This document shows positions 1 to 8,812 of a stretch of DNA of 64,000 nt, one piece after another. The DNA is from Caldilineaceae bacterium. GTDB taxonomy: Bacteria > Chloroflexota > Anaerolineae > Caldilineales > Caldilineaceae. A program made the position numbers and the translations under genes. The stretch is taken from NCBI GenBank assembly GCA_026645575.1, contig JAPKMW010000007.1:124001-188000 (forward strand), read 5' to 3'. Within the stretch, counting starts at the first letter, position 1; each line of letters begins with the position of its first letter. The notes under the pieces were generated by a model. The model worked only from the letters and a program-made list of their open reading frames with translations. It was not told the DNA's origin and searched no databases.

Positions 1-122
1 CCACCCAACTAGATCGTCACTCCCTGACCCATCAGTGTAAAACCATTAACCTCACAGCTTTGTCCGCTGTTGTCCCAGGTGACGCGATAGTGTTTGCTGC
101 GTTGCTCTCACACAGATTGATA

Positions 123-974
123 TTACGCTTTTTTACGGCGTTCCAGAGCCTGGTTCAATTCGTGTTCGATTTCTTCATAGGTGTTCAACGGCGTCAGGGG
201 GTCGGCAATGGCTTCGACGCTGCCGTCGGTCAAGGAGACATTGACGGCGCCATAGCGCGCCGGTTGGCCGGTGCGGTTGAGGTAGTGGTCGTAGGCGTCG
301 CCCTGGTTGTAATGCCAAAATTCCCAGGGGTAGGTGACAAAACCATATTGCGCCATCAGCGCGGTGATCGCTTGGCGATTGGCCTGCGCCTCCGCGGAGA
401 CAAAGGGGGAATTCATCGGCGTCAGTTCGGACATTTCCAGGTAGGGGCGACCGCGATCCACTTCTTGCCCAGTGGCGCGATCCAGCACCGAAATGTCAAT
501 GGCGCTGCCGGACAGGTGGGTGCCGACCTTGGGCGCGGCGGCCACCAGGGCGCCAATCCGTCGCATCACCAGATCAACCGGCGGCAGCGTCCCATTGCCT
601 TCCCAGAGCAAGCGCGCCACTACCACATCAAAGGTGTAGGGGGCACGGGCCAGGAACTTTTGCATGGTCATGGTGCGTAAGGCGTCCTCCACCTTGAGGA
701 GCCAGCCTCGTTCATTCATCGCCCGCGCACAGGCCAGAAAGCTTTCGATCAAACCGGCGCGCAGCCAGTAGAGGCGCGGCAAGCCCTGCACATGGGGTCG
801 ATCCGAAAAGCTGACCTCAATGCCGGTCCCCCGCACGGCATCCACCATTGAAACGAGTGGTTCGCCGCACTCGGCCACCGGGTATTGACGAATTTGCAAC
901 ATAAAGGCGTGGGCTTCATCCATCTGCGCGGCCCAATAGGCCCGGCGCGCATCGTTGTCGCTTTGATTGGTCAT
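123..974 (-). CDS. D-alanyl-D-alanine dipeptidase (VanX/DdpX-like, peptidase M15D)
   Basis: A 283-residue protein of the zinc D-Ala-D-Ala dipeptidase family, which hydrolyses the D-Ala-D-Ala dipeptide released from, or destined for, peptidoglycan. The family signature is visible: GTHLSGSAID places the metal ligands His153 and Asp160, and EFWH gives Glu218 (general base) and His221 (third ligand). EDALRT around residue 97 matches the conserved Arg region. There is no signal peptide, so it is probably cytoplasmic and scavenges muropeptide dipeptides. It stands alone on its strand; a 59-bp inverted repeat lies about 95 bp upstream. No vanA- or vanH-like partner is present, so recycling is likelier than glycopeptide resistance. 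The family call is firm, the role inferred. Confidence 0.87.
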   Translation of the reverse strand: MTNQSDNDARRAYWAAQMDEAHAFMLQIRQYPVAECGEPLVSMVDAVRGTGIEVSFSDRPHVQGLPRLYWLRAGLIESFLACARAMNERGWLLKVEDALRTMTMQKFLARAPYTFDVVVARLLWEGNGTLPPVDLVMRRIGALVAAAPKVGTHLSGSAIDISVLDRATGQEVDRGRPYLEMSELTPMNSPFVSAEAQANRQAITALMAQYGFVTYPWEFWHYNQGDAYDHYLNRTGQPARYGAVNVSLTDGSVEAIADPLTPLNTYEEIEHELNQALERRKKA

Positions 975-1067
975 GAGATCCCCTTGTGGTTTCCTAGAAC
1001 GGAAGTTGAGCGATCTGGAAGATTAGGCAAGATTTTGGTTCAGCGGAAACCCAGGGGCTTGGCAACC

Positions 1068-1126
1068 ATCTTCCGGGAAGGTTTGACCGGACGATCCTGT
1101 CAACAAGACCAACCTTCCCGGAAGAT
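1068..1126. repeat. 59-bp inverted-repeat element, copy 1
   Basis: Two 16-bp perfect arms (1068-1083 and 1111-1126, core CTTCCGGGAAG) sit in the 324-bp gap between the divergent dipeptidase and clostripain-like genes. A second copy with the same overall length lies at 10288-10346, again just upstream of a minus-strand gene. This could be an operator or a small dispersed hairpin repeat. Apart from the repeat, the rest of the 975-1298 gap shows nothing I can name. Confidence 0.7.
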
Positions 1127-1298
1127 TTGCTGGTCAACACGCTGGATTCCGAAAGACCCAGATCTCTCCTGATTATACCAGTGAATACCGGAAGGGAAAA
1201 ACAACCCTTCTGACCTTTGGATCGTTGCCGTTTGATTTTCTAAAAGCTGCTGGCTGTATTAAGATAATACTCTAAGTTTTCTTTATAGTAAGGAAAAT

Positions 1299-3503
1299 AT
1301 GCGATTTCGGAGTGTACACATGCAATTAGCAAGTGGGATGAAATCCCAACCACGACGGTTCTTTTTCCTGGTAGCGATCATTCTCAGCCTTTTGCCAACC
1401 GTGTCAGCCCACGCCACCCCACCCGCCGCCACCGAACGCGAATGGCTGGTTATGCTCTACCAGAATGCCGACGATCCGATTCTGGAAAAGGACATCTTTC
1501 TGGATCTCAACGAGGCCGAGTTGGTTGGTTCCAGTGACGCCGTGACCATTGTCTCCCAACTGGATCGCTACGATGGCGAATTTGACGGGGATGGCGACTG
1601 GACTTCCACCAAACGCTTTCTGGTGACAAAAGACGATGATTTAGACACCATTGCATCGCAAGAAATCAAAGACTTGGGCGAAGTAGACAGCGGCTCGCCC
1701 AAAGCGCTGGTCGATTTTGCCGTCTGGGCCATGACCACCTACCCGGCGCGCAAATATGCCCTTATCCTCTCTGACCACGGCGCGGGCTGGGTTGGCGGCT
1801 GGAATGATGATGCGCCAAAGGAAGGCAGTTCTTTTACCATCAACGAGATCGACCAGGCGCTGGCCACCATTTTGCAGCGCACCAAAGTGGCGAATTTCGA
1901 GTTGCTTGGCTTTGACGCCTGTCTGATGAGCGAGGTCGAAGCGTTGGCTGGCATTGCCCCCTATGCGCGTTATGCCGTTGCTTCCCAGGAGGTCGAACCG
2001 GCGTTGGGCTGGGCCTATGCCACCTTTCTTGGTGCATTAGCGAAAAACCCGCGGCAATCGGGCGCCGAGTTAGCCAAGAGCATTGTCAAAAGCTACATTG
2101 TCAATGACATTCGCATTGTCGATGCAGCAGCACGTCAGACCTTTTTAGAAGAGACCGGCGCCGATGCTGGTCTCACTGCCAAAGCCCTGGGCACGGTCAT
2201 GAGCCAGGATGTAACCTTAACCGCCATCAACCTGATGAAATTTGCCCCGCTCATGGATGCGCTCAACGAATTTGCCTTTACATTGACAGCTATCGATCCC
2301 GTTGCCATTGCCAAAGCGCGCACCTATGCCCAATCCTTTGAAACCGTCTTTGCCGAGGAAGAACCTTCGCCCTTTCTGGATTTGGGTCACTTCGCCGCGC
2401 TGGTGACAAAGTTTGCTGCCGATCCTGATTTGACCGCCGCCCACAAAAGATTGCAGAGCGCTTACAAAGCCGCCATCCTTGCCGAAATGAGCGGGCCAGC
2501 GCGGCCAGGCGCCAGCGGGTTCTCCATCTTTTTCCCCACGCCCGATCTGCTGGTCGCCGTGGGACTGGCGGAGAGTGAGCTATCTTATACCGCCTATGCC
2601 AGCCGCTTTGCCGGCGCGTCGCTCTGGGATGATTTTCTCGCTTTTCACTACATCAACCGCGATGTCGATCCTGATGCTGTCGCGCTTGATTTGCTCGACC
2701 CCAAAGCGGGTCCACAGGCTGACCTGAATGACTACGCTGCGCCTCTATTGGTTGAAGAAGAGCAACCCACCACCCCCGGCGTTGACACCGACCTTGCCAT
2801 GACGCCGCTAGAGGTGAGCGTTGACGAGATCACCGCCAGCGAGACGCTCCTCTTGGCAACGCAAATCCAAGGCGCCAACGTAGGCTATATTTACATTGAA
2901 GTGAGCCGGTGGGATGAAGAAAATAATGTCTATGTTCTGGAAGATATGGACTTCATTGCCAGCGAAGAGAGTGAAGAACTGGACGGCGTCTACTACCCGG
3001 TTTGGACCGAGTTCGACTTGGACGATTTTATCTACGAATGGTCGCCAACCGTCTACACGTTGAGTGACGGCGAAACCGAAGCCTTCGCCCTCTTTGAACC
3101 ATCGGTCTACGGCCAAGGCGATGCGGATACCGAATACACCGTGCGCGGCCTCTACACCTTTGCCGGCAGCGGGCAATCACGGTACGCCTTTATGAGCTTT
3201 GACGGCAACCTCGAATACAAAAACGTCTTTGGCTATGCCGGCGCTGACGGTACGGGCGCGTTGCGGGAGATCCGCCCCCGCAAAGGCGACACCTTCACCA
3301 TTCTGGAACAGTGGTATGAGGAAGACGCCGCCGGCGACTGGGTCATCACCGAACAGGAAGGCGATACCCTGACCTTCCAAGGCAAACCCTTTACCGTCAC
3401 TGCCTATGAGAGTTACCCTGGCGAATACTCGCTTGGCATCATCGTCAGCGACATTCTCGACAACAGCATTGCCGAATACGCCACTGTTCAGGTGGTTGAG
3501 TAG
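1299..3503 (+). CDS. Secreted clostripain-related cysteine peptidase (C11 family)
   Basis: A 734-residue secreted protein. The N-terminus has basic residues followed by a hydrophobic stretch ending in VSAHA, a typical Sec signal peptide with cleavage near residue 39. The catalytic dyad of the C11/clostripain family is visible as SDHGAGW (His160) and GFDACLMS (Cys208); the fold is caspase-like and the family usually cleaves after Arg or Lys. The peptidase domain covers roughly residues 45-440. The acidic C-terminal half (about 500-734) is rich in aromatic and acidic residues, looks like beta-sandwich appendages, and has no motif I recognise. RBS AAGGA precedes the ATG. It is monocistronic, ending at a strong hairpin. 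Confidence 0.85.
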   Translation: MRFRSVHMQLASGMKSQPRRFFFLVAIILSLLPTVSAHATPPAATEREWLVMLYQNADDPILEKDIFLDLNEAELVGSSDAVTIVSQLDRYDGEFDGDGDWTSTKRFLVTKDDDLDTIASQEIKDLGEVDSGSPKALVDFAVWAMTTYPARKYALILSDHGAGWVGGWNDDAPKEGSSFTINEIDQALATILQRTKVANFELLGFDACLMSEVEALAGIAPYARYAVASQEVEPALGWAYATFLGALAKNPRQSGAELAKSIVKSYIVNDIRIVDAAARQTFLEETGADAGLTAKALGTVMSQDVTLTAINLMKFAPLMDALNEFAFTLTAIDPVAIAKARTYAQSFETVFAEEEPSPFLDLGHFAALVTKFAADPDLTAAHKRLQSAYKAAILAEMSGPARPGASGFSIFFPTPDLLVAVGLAESELSYTAYASRFAGASLWDDFLAFHYINRDVDPDAVALDLLDPKAGPQADLNDYAAPLLVEEEQPTTPGVDTDLAMTPLEVSVDEITASETLLLATQIQGANVGYIYIEVSRWDEENNVYVLEDMDFIASEESEELDGVYYPVWTEFDLDDFIYEWSPTVYTLSDGETEAFALFEPSVYGQGDADTEYTVRGLYTFAGSGQSRYAFMSFDGNLEYKNVFGYAGADGTGALREIRPRKGDTFTILEQWYEEDAAGDWVITEQEGDTLTFQGKPFTVTAYESYPGEYSLGIIVSDILDNSIAEYATVQVVE

Positions 3504-3508
3504 CGTTT

Positions 3509-3572
3509 TCCGCTCGTAGCCGGTCCGTGACCGGCGTTCCAAAACGCCGGTCACGGACCGGCTACGAGCGGA
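3509..3572. terminator. Long perfect hairpin between convergent genes (bidirectional terminator candidate)
   Basis: A 30-bp inverted repeat (3509-3538 with 3543-3572) is separated by the 4-nt loop CCAA. It begins 6 bp after the stop of the peptidase gene and ends 4 bp before the stop of the convergent PhyH gene, so it fills the whole gap. There is no U-tract, so it may instead stabilise transcript ends or be a REP-like palindrome. Confidence 0.75.
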
Positions 3573-3575
3573 GGC

Positions 3576-4391
3576 TTACCGCTTTCGGGCGAATTGCGGG
3601 AACAACTCGTCGTGGATGGCGATGGGTTGCGTCAGGTGGGCCATGCGGCTGGCGCTGGCGGTGTCGATCATGGTCGGGAAATACATGCCCGCCCCCGTAT
3701 CGACGTTGTAGCCACCGGCGGAATGGATGCTCAAATATTTATAGGCCAGGGCGAGATCCTCCGGCGTCGCGGCGTGGCGAGTGCAGTTCATGGTGAACAT
3801 GCGCCGGCGCTGGCTGCCGCCAAAGGCCGCATGATAGAGGTCATGGTTGAAGATCAGCACATCGCCCGGTTGGGTTTCCAGCGCCACATTGCCGGGAAAC
3901 TCGCTGGGTGACACGCCATAGAGTTCCAGGCTCTGGTTGACATTGATCTTCTCCTGGCGGATGTAGTGATCGGGCCGCTGACTGCCGGGAATCACCCGTA
4001 GACAACCTGTGTCGCGCGTTAGCGGGTCGAGATAAAAAGCGACCTTGACGGCAAAGAGTTGACCCCAGTTGCCGTCGGGATGCCAACGGGTGTCGCCGCT
4101 GTAATAGTTGCCGTCGCCGCCGCAATAGTTGAAATCCTCGCCGATAACGCCGCTGATCAAGCCGAGAATGCCGGGATGGTCAAGGATAGCGCACATGGCC
4201 GGCGTATGTTCAATCGGCCCGCCAAACATGGTGCGCTTGCTGCCGTCATGATTCTGGCCGCCGCCCCGGTTTTGGATCGACCATTCAAAGCCTTCCGTGA
4301 TTTCAGCGACCTCTGCCGGTGAGAAGAGTTGGGGAATGGCGAGGTAGCCGAAGGTGTGGAAAAAGTTGATTTGTGCTTGAGTGAGTTGCAT
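3576..4391 (-). CDS. Phytanoyl-CoA dioxygenase (PhyH) family protein, paralogue 1
   Basis: A 271-residue Fe(II)/2-oxoglutarate-dependent dioxygenase of the PhyH family. The facial triad is visible: WHPD gives His104 and Asp106, and NHDLYHAAF gives the distal His187, followed by QRRR, which supplies the 2-oxoglutarate-binding Arg. It is nearly colinear with the gene at 7927-8742, and the pair flanks the sugar ABC genes. It is the last gene of the minus-strand locus, 107 bp after the permease. The substrate is unknown; the context (sugar-binding proteins, alpha-galactosidase) suggests oxidation of a small carbohydrate-derived or osmolyte-like compound rather than phytanoyl-CoA. Confident for family only. 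Confidence 0.85.
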   Translation of the reverse strand: MQLTQAQINFFHTFGYLAIPQLFSPAEVAEITEGFEWSIQNRGGGQNHDGSKRTMFGGPIEHTPAMCAILDHPGILGLISGVIGEDFNYCGGDGNYYSGDTRWHPDGNWGQLFAVKVAFYLDPLTRDTGCLRVIPGSQRPDHYIRQEKINVNQSLELYGVSPSEFPGNVALETQPGDVLIFNHDLYHAAFGGSQRRRMFTMNCTRHAATPEDLALAYKYLSIHSAGGYNVDTGAGMYFPTMIDTASASRMAHLTQPIAIHDELFPQFARKR

Positions 4392-4497
4392 ACCTACCTA
4401 CTCGATTGAAGTTTGATATTTTTGACTTAGCCCCAAACTTGGTTTACCCTACCCTAAGCAAACCCCACCAAGTAAGGTTAACACAGATGTAGATCTG

Positions 4498-5361
4498 TTA
4501 CGCCTTCAACCCCGTCATGGCGATGCCGCGAATAAAATATTTTGACGCTAAACTATAAATCAACATCACCGGCACTACCGTCAGCATGGAACCGGCGGAC
4601 CACATCTCATAGCGCGTCCACCAGAGGTTACGCAGACCGGCCAGCACCAGCGGCAGCGTCTGTTTTTCCGGGCTGCTGAGAACCACCAGCGGCCAGAGAT
4701 AGCTATCCCAATTGCCCAAAAACGCAAAGACCGCCAACGCTGCCAGCGGCGCTCCCGACAGCGGTAACACAATCTGTCCAAAGATGCGCCATTCGGACGC
4801 ACCGTCGATCCGGGCAGCGTCGATCAACTCAAAGGGGATGCTCTCCATAAACTGGCGTAACATAAACATGCCAAAGGAGGACCATAGCCCGGTGATGATA
4901 ATCCCGCCCAAACTGTTCGCCAGCCCAAAGCCGGTCACGGTGAGATAAAGCGGCACCAACACCACGGCAAAGGGCACCATCATCGTCGAGAGCAGCAGCA
5001 AGAAGAGTTTTTCCTTGCCCCAAAAGCGGTACTTGGCAAAGATATAGCCCAGCGCCGCCGAGGTGAACAGGGTAAAGACCGTCACCGACGTGGCGGCAAT
5101 AATGCTATTGAGAAAGGCGACCGGAAAGTTGATCCGGCTGGCGATCTCAATGTAGTTGTTCAACGTCCAAACTTCGGGCAGCATTTGGGTCGAGCTAACC
5201 AGATCCTTAAAGGTCTTGAACGACGCAAAGACCATCCAGATAAAGGGGAAAACCGCCAGCACCGACATGAAGAGTAAGATCACATGCGCAACAAGCTGAC
5301 CGACAAAAGCCTGGGGCAGCCAGGGGCGCGCTGGTCGGGAAAGACGTTGGGTGGCTTGCAT
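4498..5361 (-). CDS. Carbohydrate ABC transporter permease (MalG type)
   Basis: A 287-residue inner-membrane permease of a CUT1 sugar importer. About six hydrophobic helices are evident, the first near residues 22-45. The cytoplasmic EAA loop that contacts the ATPase is present as DAARIDGASEW...LPLSGAPLAALA around residues 180-210. The C-terminus ending ...FIRGIAMTGLKA is typical of MalG-like subunits. It pairs with the MalF-type gene directly upstream (67-bp gap holding a repeat). No ATPase gene is linked, so a shared MsmX/UgpC-type ATPase encoded elsewhere is expected, as is common for CUT1 systems. Confidence 0.9.
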   Translation of the reverse strand: MQATQRLSRPARPWLPQAFVGQLVAHVILLFMSVLAVFPFIWMVFASFKTFKDLVSSTQMLPEVWTLNNYIEIASRINFPVAFLNSIIAATSVTVFTLFTSAALGYIFAKYRFWGKEKLFLLLLSTMMVPFAVVLVPLYLTVTGFGLANSLGGIIITGLWSSFGMFMLRQFMESIPFELIDAARIDGASEWRIFGQIVLPLSGAPLAALAVFAFLGNWDSYLWPLVVLSSPEKQTLPLVLAGLRNLWWTRYEMWSAGSMLTVVPVMLIYSLASKYFIRGIAMTGLKA

Positions 5362-5378
5362 AAGGTGAACCCTTTCTA

Positions 5379-5425
5379 ATTACGAGTTCCGAATTACGAG
5401 TTACGCTGTGTTCGGAACTCGTAAT
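5379..5425. repeat. Dispersed hairpin repeat, ATTACGAG type, copy 1
   Basis: Arms 5379-5392 and 5412-5425 form a 14-bp inverted repeat, with an internal direct repeat of ATTACGAGTT. About 25 bp recur identically at 39350-39376 in another ABC-operon gap. Confidence 0.65.
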
Positions 5426-5428
5426 ACT

Positions 5429-6388
5429 CTAATACGACCACGACGGCCGAATCAGCCGCAATTGCAAAATCGTAATGATGATAATAAACACAAATTGCAA
5501 CAGCGCTGCGGCCGTAGCTGTCCCAAAGCGAATGTCCTGGAACGCCTCCTGATAGATCAGCAGATTGTACATGTAGGTGGCGTTGCCCGGCCCGCCATTG
5601 GTGAGGACAAAGACGCCGGTAAACTCTTGCAGCGCGCCAATGGCCAGGATGACCATGACCAGCGCCAGCGTATGCGACAGCAGCGGCAGGGTCATAAAGC
5701 GAAAGCGTTGCCAGGCGCCGACCCCATCAACCGTTGCGGCGTCATGGATCTCCTGGGGAATGTTCAACATGCCGGCGGTCAAAATGACTACATAGAAACC
5801 TAGCCCCTTCCAAATGCTAATGCCGACGGCCGTTGGTAGCGCAGTGTCGGAACTGGAAAGCCAATCAAAGGGGGGGAGGCCGATGCCTTCCAGGATGCGG
5901 TTGAACTGGCCCACTTCCGGGTCCATCAACATGCGGAAGAGCAAGGCAATGGCGACCAACGAAATCACCACCGGCAGAAACAACAGCCCCTGATAGAGAT
6001 TGCGCCCACGCCGCACATTCACCAAACAGAGCGAAATGCCAAGGCTGATTGGCAACATGCCCACAAAGGAGAAGATTGCCCAGGCGATCGTATTGCGCAC
6101 CGAGATTAAGAAGAGCGGATTGGCAAAGAGTTGGCGGAAATTATCCAGCCCGACAAAGGGGCTACTGGCCGGATCCAACATCTGATACTTAACCACGGCC
6201 AGACGAAAGGCCAAAATAATCGGCTGGTAGGCAAAGAACCAATACCAGACCAAGGTGGGGACAATAATGCTGACCCCAAACCAGAATTGGGGTTTACGTA
6301 GGGTTTGGCGTAACGCATAAACCGGCCCCCGGCTACGTTTAGTTGGCAATCGCTGGGCGCCCCCTAGTACAGTTGCTCCTTGTGTCAT
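5429..6388 (-). CDS. Carbohydrate ABC transporter permease (MalF type)
   Basis: A 319-residue membrane permease, partner of the MalG-type subunit. Hydrophobic segments begin around residue 35 (FWFGVSIIVPTLVWYWFFAY), and the EAA loop DAATVDGVGAWQRF...LPLL lies near residue 230. The start is placed at the ATG of MTQGATVLGG (6388), because GGAGGA sits 5-10 bases ahead of it; the upstream ATG at 6403 overlaps this Shine-Dalgarno sequence and is unlikely to be used. It follows the binding-protein gene, from which it is separated by a 42-bp perfect palindrome. Confidence 0.9.
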   Translation of the reverse strand: MTQGATVLGGAQRLPTKRSRGPVYALRQTLRKPQFWFGVSIIVPTLVWYWFFAYQPIILAFRLAVVKYQMLDPASSPFVGLDNFRQLFANPLFLISVRNTIAWAIFSFVGMLPISLGISLCLVNVRRGRNLYQGLLFLPVVISLVAIALLFRMLMDPEVGQFNRILEGIGLPPFDWLSSSDTALPTAVGISIWKGLGFYVVILTAGMLNIPQEIHDAATVDGVGAWQRFRFMTLPLLSHTLALVMVILAIGALQEFTGVFVLTNGGPGNATYMYNLLIYQEAFQDIRFGTATAAALLQFVFIIIITILQLRLIRPSWSY

Positions 6389-6410
6389 AACGCTCTCCTC
6401 CATTTGCCCG

Positions 6411-6452
6411 TTAACAATTGATAATTGTCAATTGACAATTATCAATTGTTAA
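6411..6452. repeat. 42-bp perfect palindrome in operon gap
   Basis: Positions 6411-6452 read identically on both strands (AT-rich, centred on CAATTG), between the stop of a binding-protein gene and the start of a permease gene on the same strand. It could attenuate permease expression relative to the binding protein, or be a mobile palindromic repeat. Confidence 0.8.
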
Positions 6453-6457
6453 TTCGC

Positions 6458-7879
6458 TTAGCCAGTCACCTTCTTCACATCTTCCAAATATTGATTGTAT
6501 TGGGCTTCGGCGCGCTCCTGGTATTGGGCGACCGCCTCTGCTGCCGTGAGTTGACCCTGGCGCACCAGCGAGCAGATTTCGCCGCCAATGCCATCAACTT
6601 CCGCCGGGAAGCCAAAGCCTTCGCCATAATACTGGGTCTGTGGCAGCAGATACTCTTGCACCAGTTTGGCCGCTTTGACATTCGGGCTATCCTCGCTGGG
6701 ATCGGCAAAGAAATCAAAGGTGCCGACCAGCCCCTTCCAGGCTGGGATGATCCCGCCATAGATGGCAGAGTAGCCGCGCTGGCCTTCCTCGGTACACATC
6801 ATGCGCAGGAAGCCTTGGGAAATGTCGGGATGGGTGGAATTCTTGGGTGCAGCAAAGCCCCAGCCCGCTTCACCAACCAAGAGCGGCGCATCGGCGCCAT
6901 TGATCTTGGGTACGCCAGTTAGGAAGAAGTTGTACCCCAACTCGCGGCCTTGCACCGCCGGGGTGCCATTGCCGCGCGCCAGCGCCACCTTGCCGGCCAG
7001 CGCTGCATCGATCTGCGTCTGATCCAACTCGGTTTCGATGCCCATCTTGACCGGGGTTTCGGCAAAGAGTTCCATTGCTTTGACGCCAGCTTCACTGTTG
7101 ATATTGAATTGCTTGGCGTTGTTGTCCCACCAATCCGTGCCATCTTTCGCAAGCAGGGTGCGCAGAATGCCCAGGTAGCTTTGATTGTCCCAACCCTTGC
7201 TGCTCAAGCCCCAGCGCTCGACCTTGCCATCTTTTTCCACTTGCAATGCCTTGGCCAGCTCCCACATCGATTCGTAGCTCTCAAAAAAGGGTTCGTTGTT
7301 GGTTGGCGGATATTGGGCGGAGAGACCAGCCGCTTCGACATCATCCACCGGCACATTCACCACATGACCGACGCCGTTCACTTCGGTTGGCACGCCGTAA
7401 AGTTCGCCTTCCCAAGTGTAGGCGCCAATGCCGTCGCCAATGAAATCGTTAGCTGGATCGACACCCTGCGCATCGTAGACGCTCTCTTTCAAGGGCATGA
7501 GCGCCTTTTGAATGTGCAGCGGGATCAAGACTTTGCCCATGATGCAGATGACATCTGGTTGGGTACCAGCGGAGAGGGCGGCAATCAACTTCGTCTCCAA
7601 CGGCCACGCTTGCGGCTCGACGGCCAGGGTCACGCCACTTTGCTCCTTGTACATATCGGCCAACCGTTTATAGGTCTCGACGTGGGGGTCATATTGCAAA
7701 CCCCAGAGGACGCCTGCTTGACTCTCCGGCGCCGGCGCGGCGGCGCCACCACTCGCAGCCTCTTGTTGTGCGGCGGGTTGCGCCGGTGCAGCCGGCATAC
7801 AGGCCGCCAGCGTACTCATGCCCACCACCCCAGCGGTGTACTTCAGAAAACTGCGTCGGCTTAAGCCATTGCCATTCAT
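6458..7879 (-). CDS. Sugar ABC transporter substrate-binding lipoprotein, family 1 (paralogue 1)
   Basis: A 473-residue extracellular solute-binding protein. The start is placed at MNGNGLSRRSFLK, because AAGGAGCG precedes it; the longer upstream reading is untranslated leader. SRRSFLK followed by a hydrophobic stretch is a Tat signal, and LAAC is a lipobox, so the mature protein should be a lipid-anchored periplasmic or surface protein after a Pro/Ala linker. The body matches CUT1 binding proteins (for example GTQPDVICIMGK). It is close in sequence over its whole length to the gene at 8813-10228. It is the likely delivery subunit for the two downstream permeases. Confidence 0.88.
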   Translation of the reverse strand: MNGNGLSRRSFLKYTAGVVGMSTLAACMPAAPAQPAAQQEAASGGAAAPAPESQAGVLWGLQYDPHVETYKRLADMYKEQSGVTLAVEPQAWPLETKLIAALSAGTQPDVICIMGKVLIPLHIQKALMPLKESVYDAQGVDPANDFIGDGIGAYTWEGELYGVPTEVNGVGHVVNVPVDDVEAAGLSAQYPPTNNEPFFESYESMWELAKALQVEKDGKVERWGLSSKGWDNQSYLGILRTLLAKDGTDWWDNNAKQFNINSEAGVKAMELFAETPVKMGIETELDQTQIDAALAGKVALARGNGTPAVQGRELGYNFFLTGVPKINGADAPLLVGEAGWGFAAPKNSTHPDISQGFLRMMCTEEGQRGYSAIYGGIIPAWKGLVGTFDFFADPSEDSPNVKAAKLVQEYLLPQTQYYGEGFGFPAEVDGIGGEICSLVRQGQLTAAEAVAQYQERAEAQYNQYLEDVKKVTG

Positions 7880-7926
7880 AGTTCGCTCCTTCCAATGAAC
7901 AGAATAGGGTAAATGATAGAGCAACC

Positions 7927-8742
7927 TCAGCGCCGGCGGGCAAATTGGGGGAAAAGCTCGTCGTGGATGGCGATGGGTTGTTCCAGATGGACCATGCGTT
8001 TTTCGTCGGCGGTGTCGATCATCGTCGGGAAAAACATGCCGGCGCCGGTATCCAAATTGCCGCCGCCGGCCGAATGAATGCTCAAATATTTGTGCGCGGT
8101 AGCCAGGTCTTCGGGGTTCTTGGCCCGGCGCGTACAGTTCATGGTAAACATCCGCCGTCGTTCGTGACCCCCATAAGCGGCGTGGTAGAGATCATGGTTG
8201 AAGATGACAATGTCGCCGGGTTGGGTTTCCAGCGCCACATTGCCGGGAAATTCGCTAGGGGGTACGCCAAAAAGTTCTTCGGAATTGTTGACGTTGATCT
8301 TCTCGCGCCGAATATAATGATCGGGATGCTGGCTACCGGGGATCACCCGCAGACAGCCGGTGTCGCGGGTCAGGGGATCGAGGTAAAAGGCTACTTTGAC
8401 GGCAAAGAGTTGACCCCAGTTGCCGTCAGGATGCCAGCGGGTGTTGCCGGTGTAATAGTTGCCATCGCCACTGCAATAGTTGAAATCTTCGCCAATCACG
8501 CCGCCGATTAAGCCCAGAATGCCGGGGTGATCAAGAATGGCGCACATTTCCGGCGTATGTTCAATCGGGCCGCCAAACATGGTGCGTTTGCTGCCGTCAT
8601 GCTGCTTGCCGCCCCCCCGATTCTGGATTGACCACTCAAAGCCCTCGGTAATGCGGGCGATCTCATCCGCCGAGAAAAGTTGGGGAATGGCGAGATAGCC
8701 AAAGGTGTTGAAATGATTGAGTTGTGCTGCTGTTAGTTGCAT
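7927..8742 (-). CDS. Phytanoyl-CoA dioxygenase (PhyH) family protein, paralogue 2
   Basis: A 271-residue PhyH protein of exactly the same length as paralogue 1 (3576-4391), with nearly all residues matching, including WHPD (His104, Asp106) and the distal LYHAA histidine followed by ERRR. It lies between two paralogous binding-protein genes, so the unit [binding protein + dioxygenase] appears twice while the permeases occur once. The gene and its copy have diverged mostly at synonymous and surface positions, suggesting selection to keep both. The substrate is unknown. Confidence 0.85.
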   Translation of the reverse strand: MQLTAAQLNHFNTFGYLAIPQLFSADEIARITEGFEWSIQNRGGGKQHDGSKRTMFGGPIEHTPEMCAILDHPGILGLIGGVIGEDFNYCSGDGNYYTGNTRWHPDGNWGQLFAVKVAFYLDPLTRDTGCLRVIPGSQHPDHYIRREKINVNNSEELFGVPPSEFPGNVALETQPGDIVIFNHDLYHAAYGGHERRRMFTMNCTRRAKNPEDLATAHKYLSIHSAGGGNLDTGAGMFFPTMIDTADEKRMVHLEQPIAIHDELFPQFARRR

Positions 8743-8812
8743 TGTTCTCTACTCTTAAGTTCATGAATGGAGAACAATTAATGATTAATTATCCTCCATG
8801 AATTATGACGCC

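Noticed and set aside
9..104. Short minus-strand frame ending VNGFTLMGQGVTI and stop at 9-11, as a possible gene end
   Set aside because: An in-frame stop precedes it, leaving about 31 codons with no start or RBS; the fragment looks peptide-like but cannot be supported as a gene.
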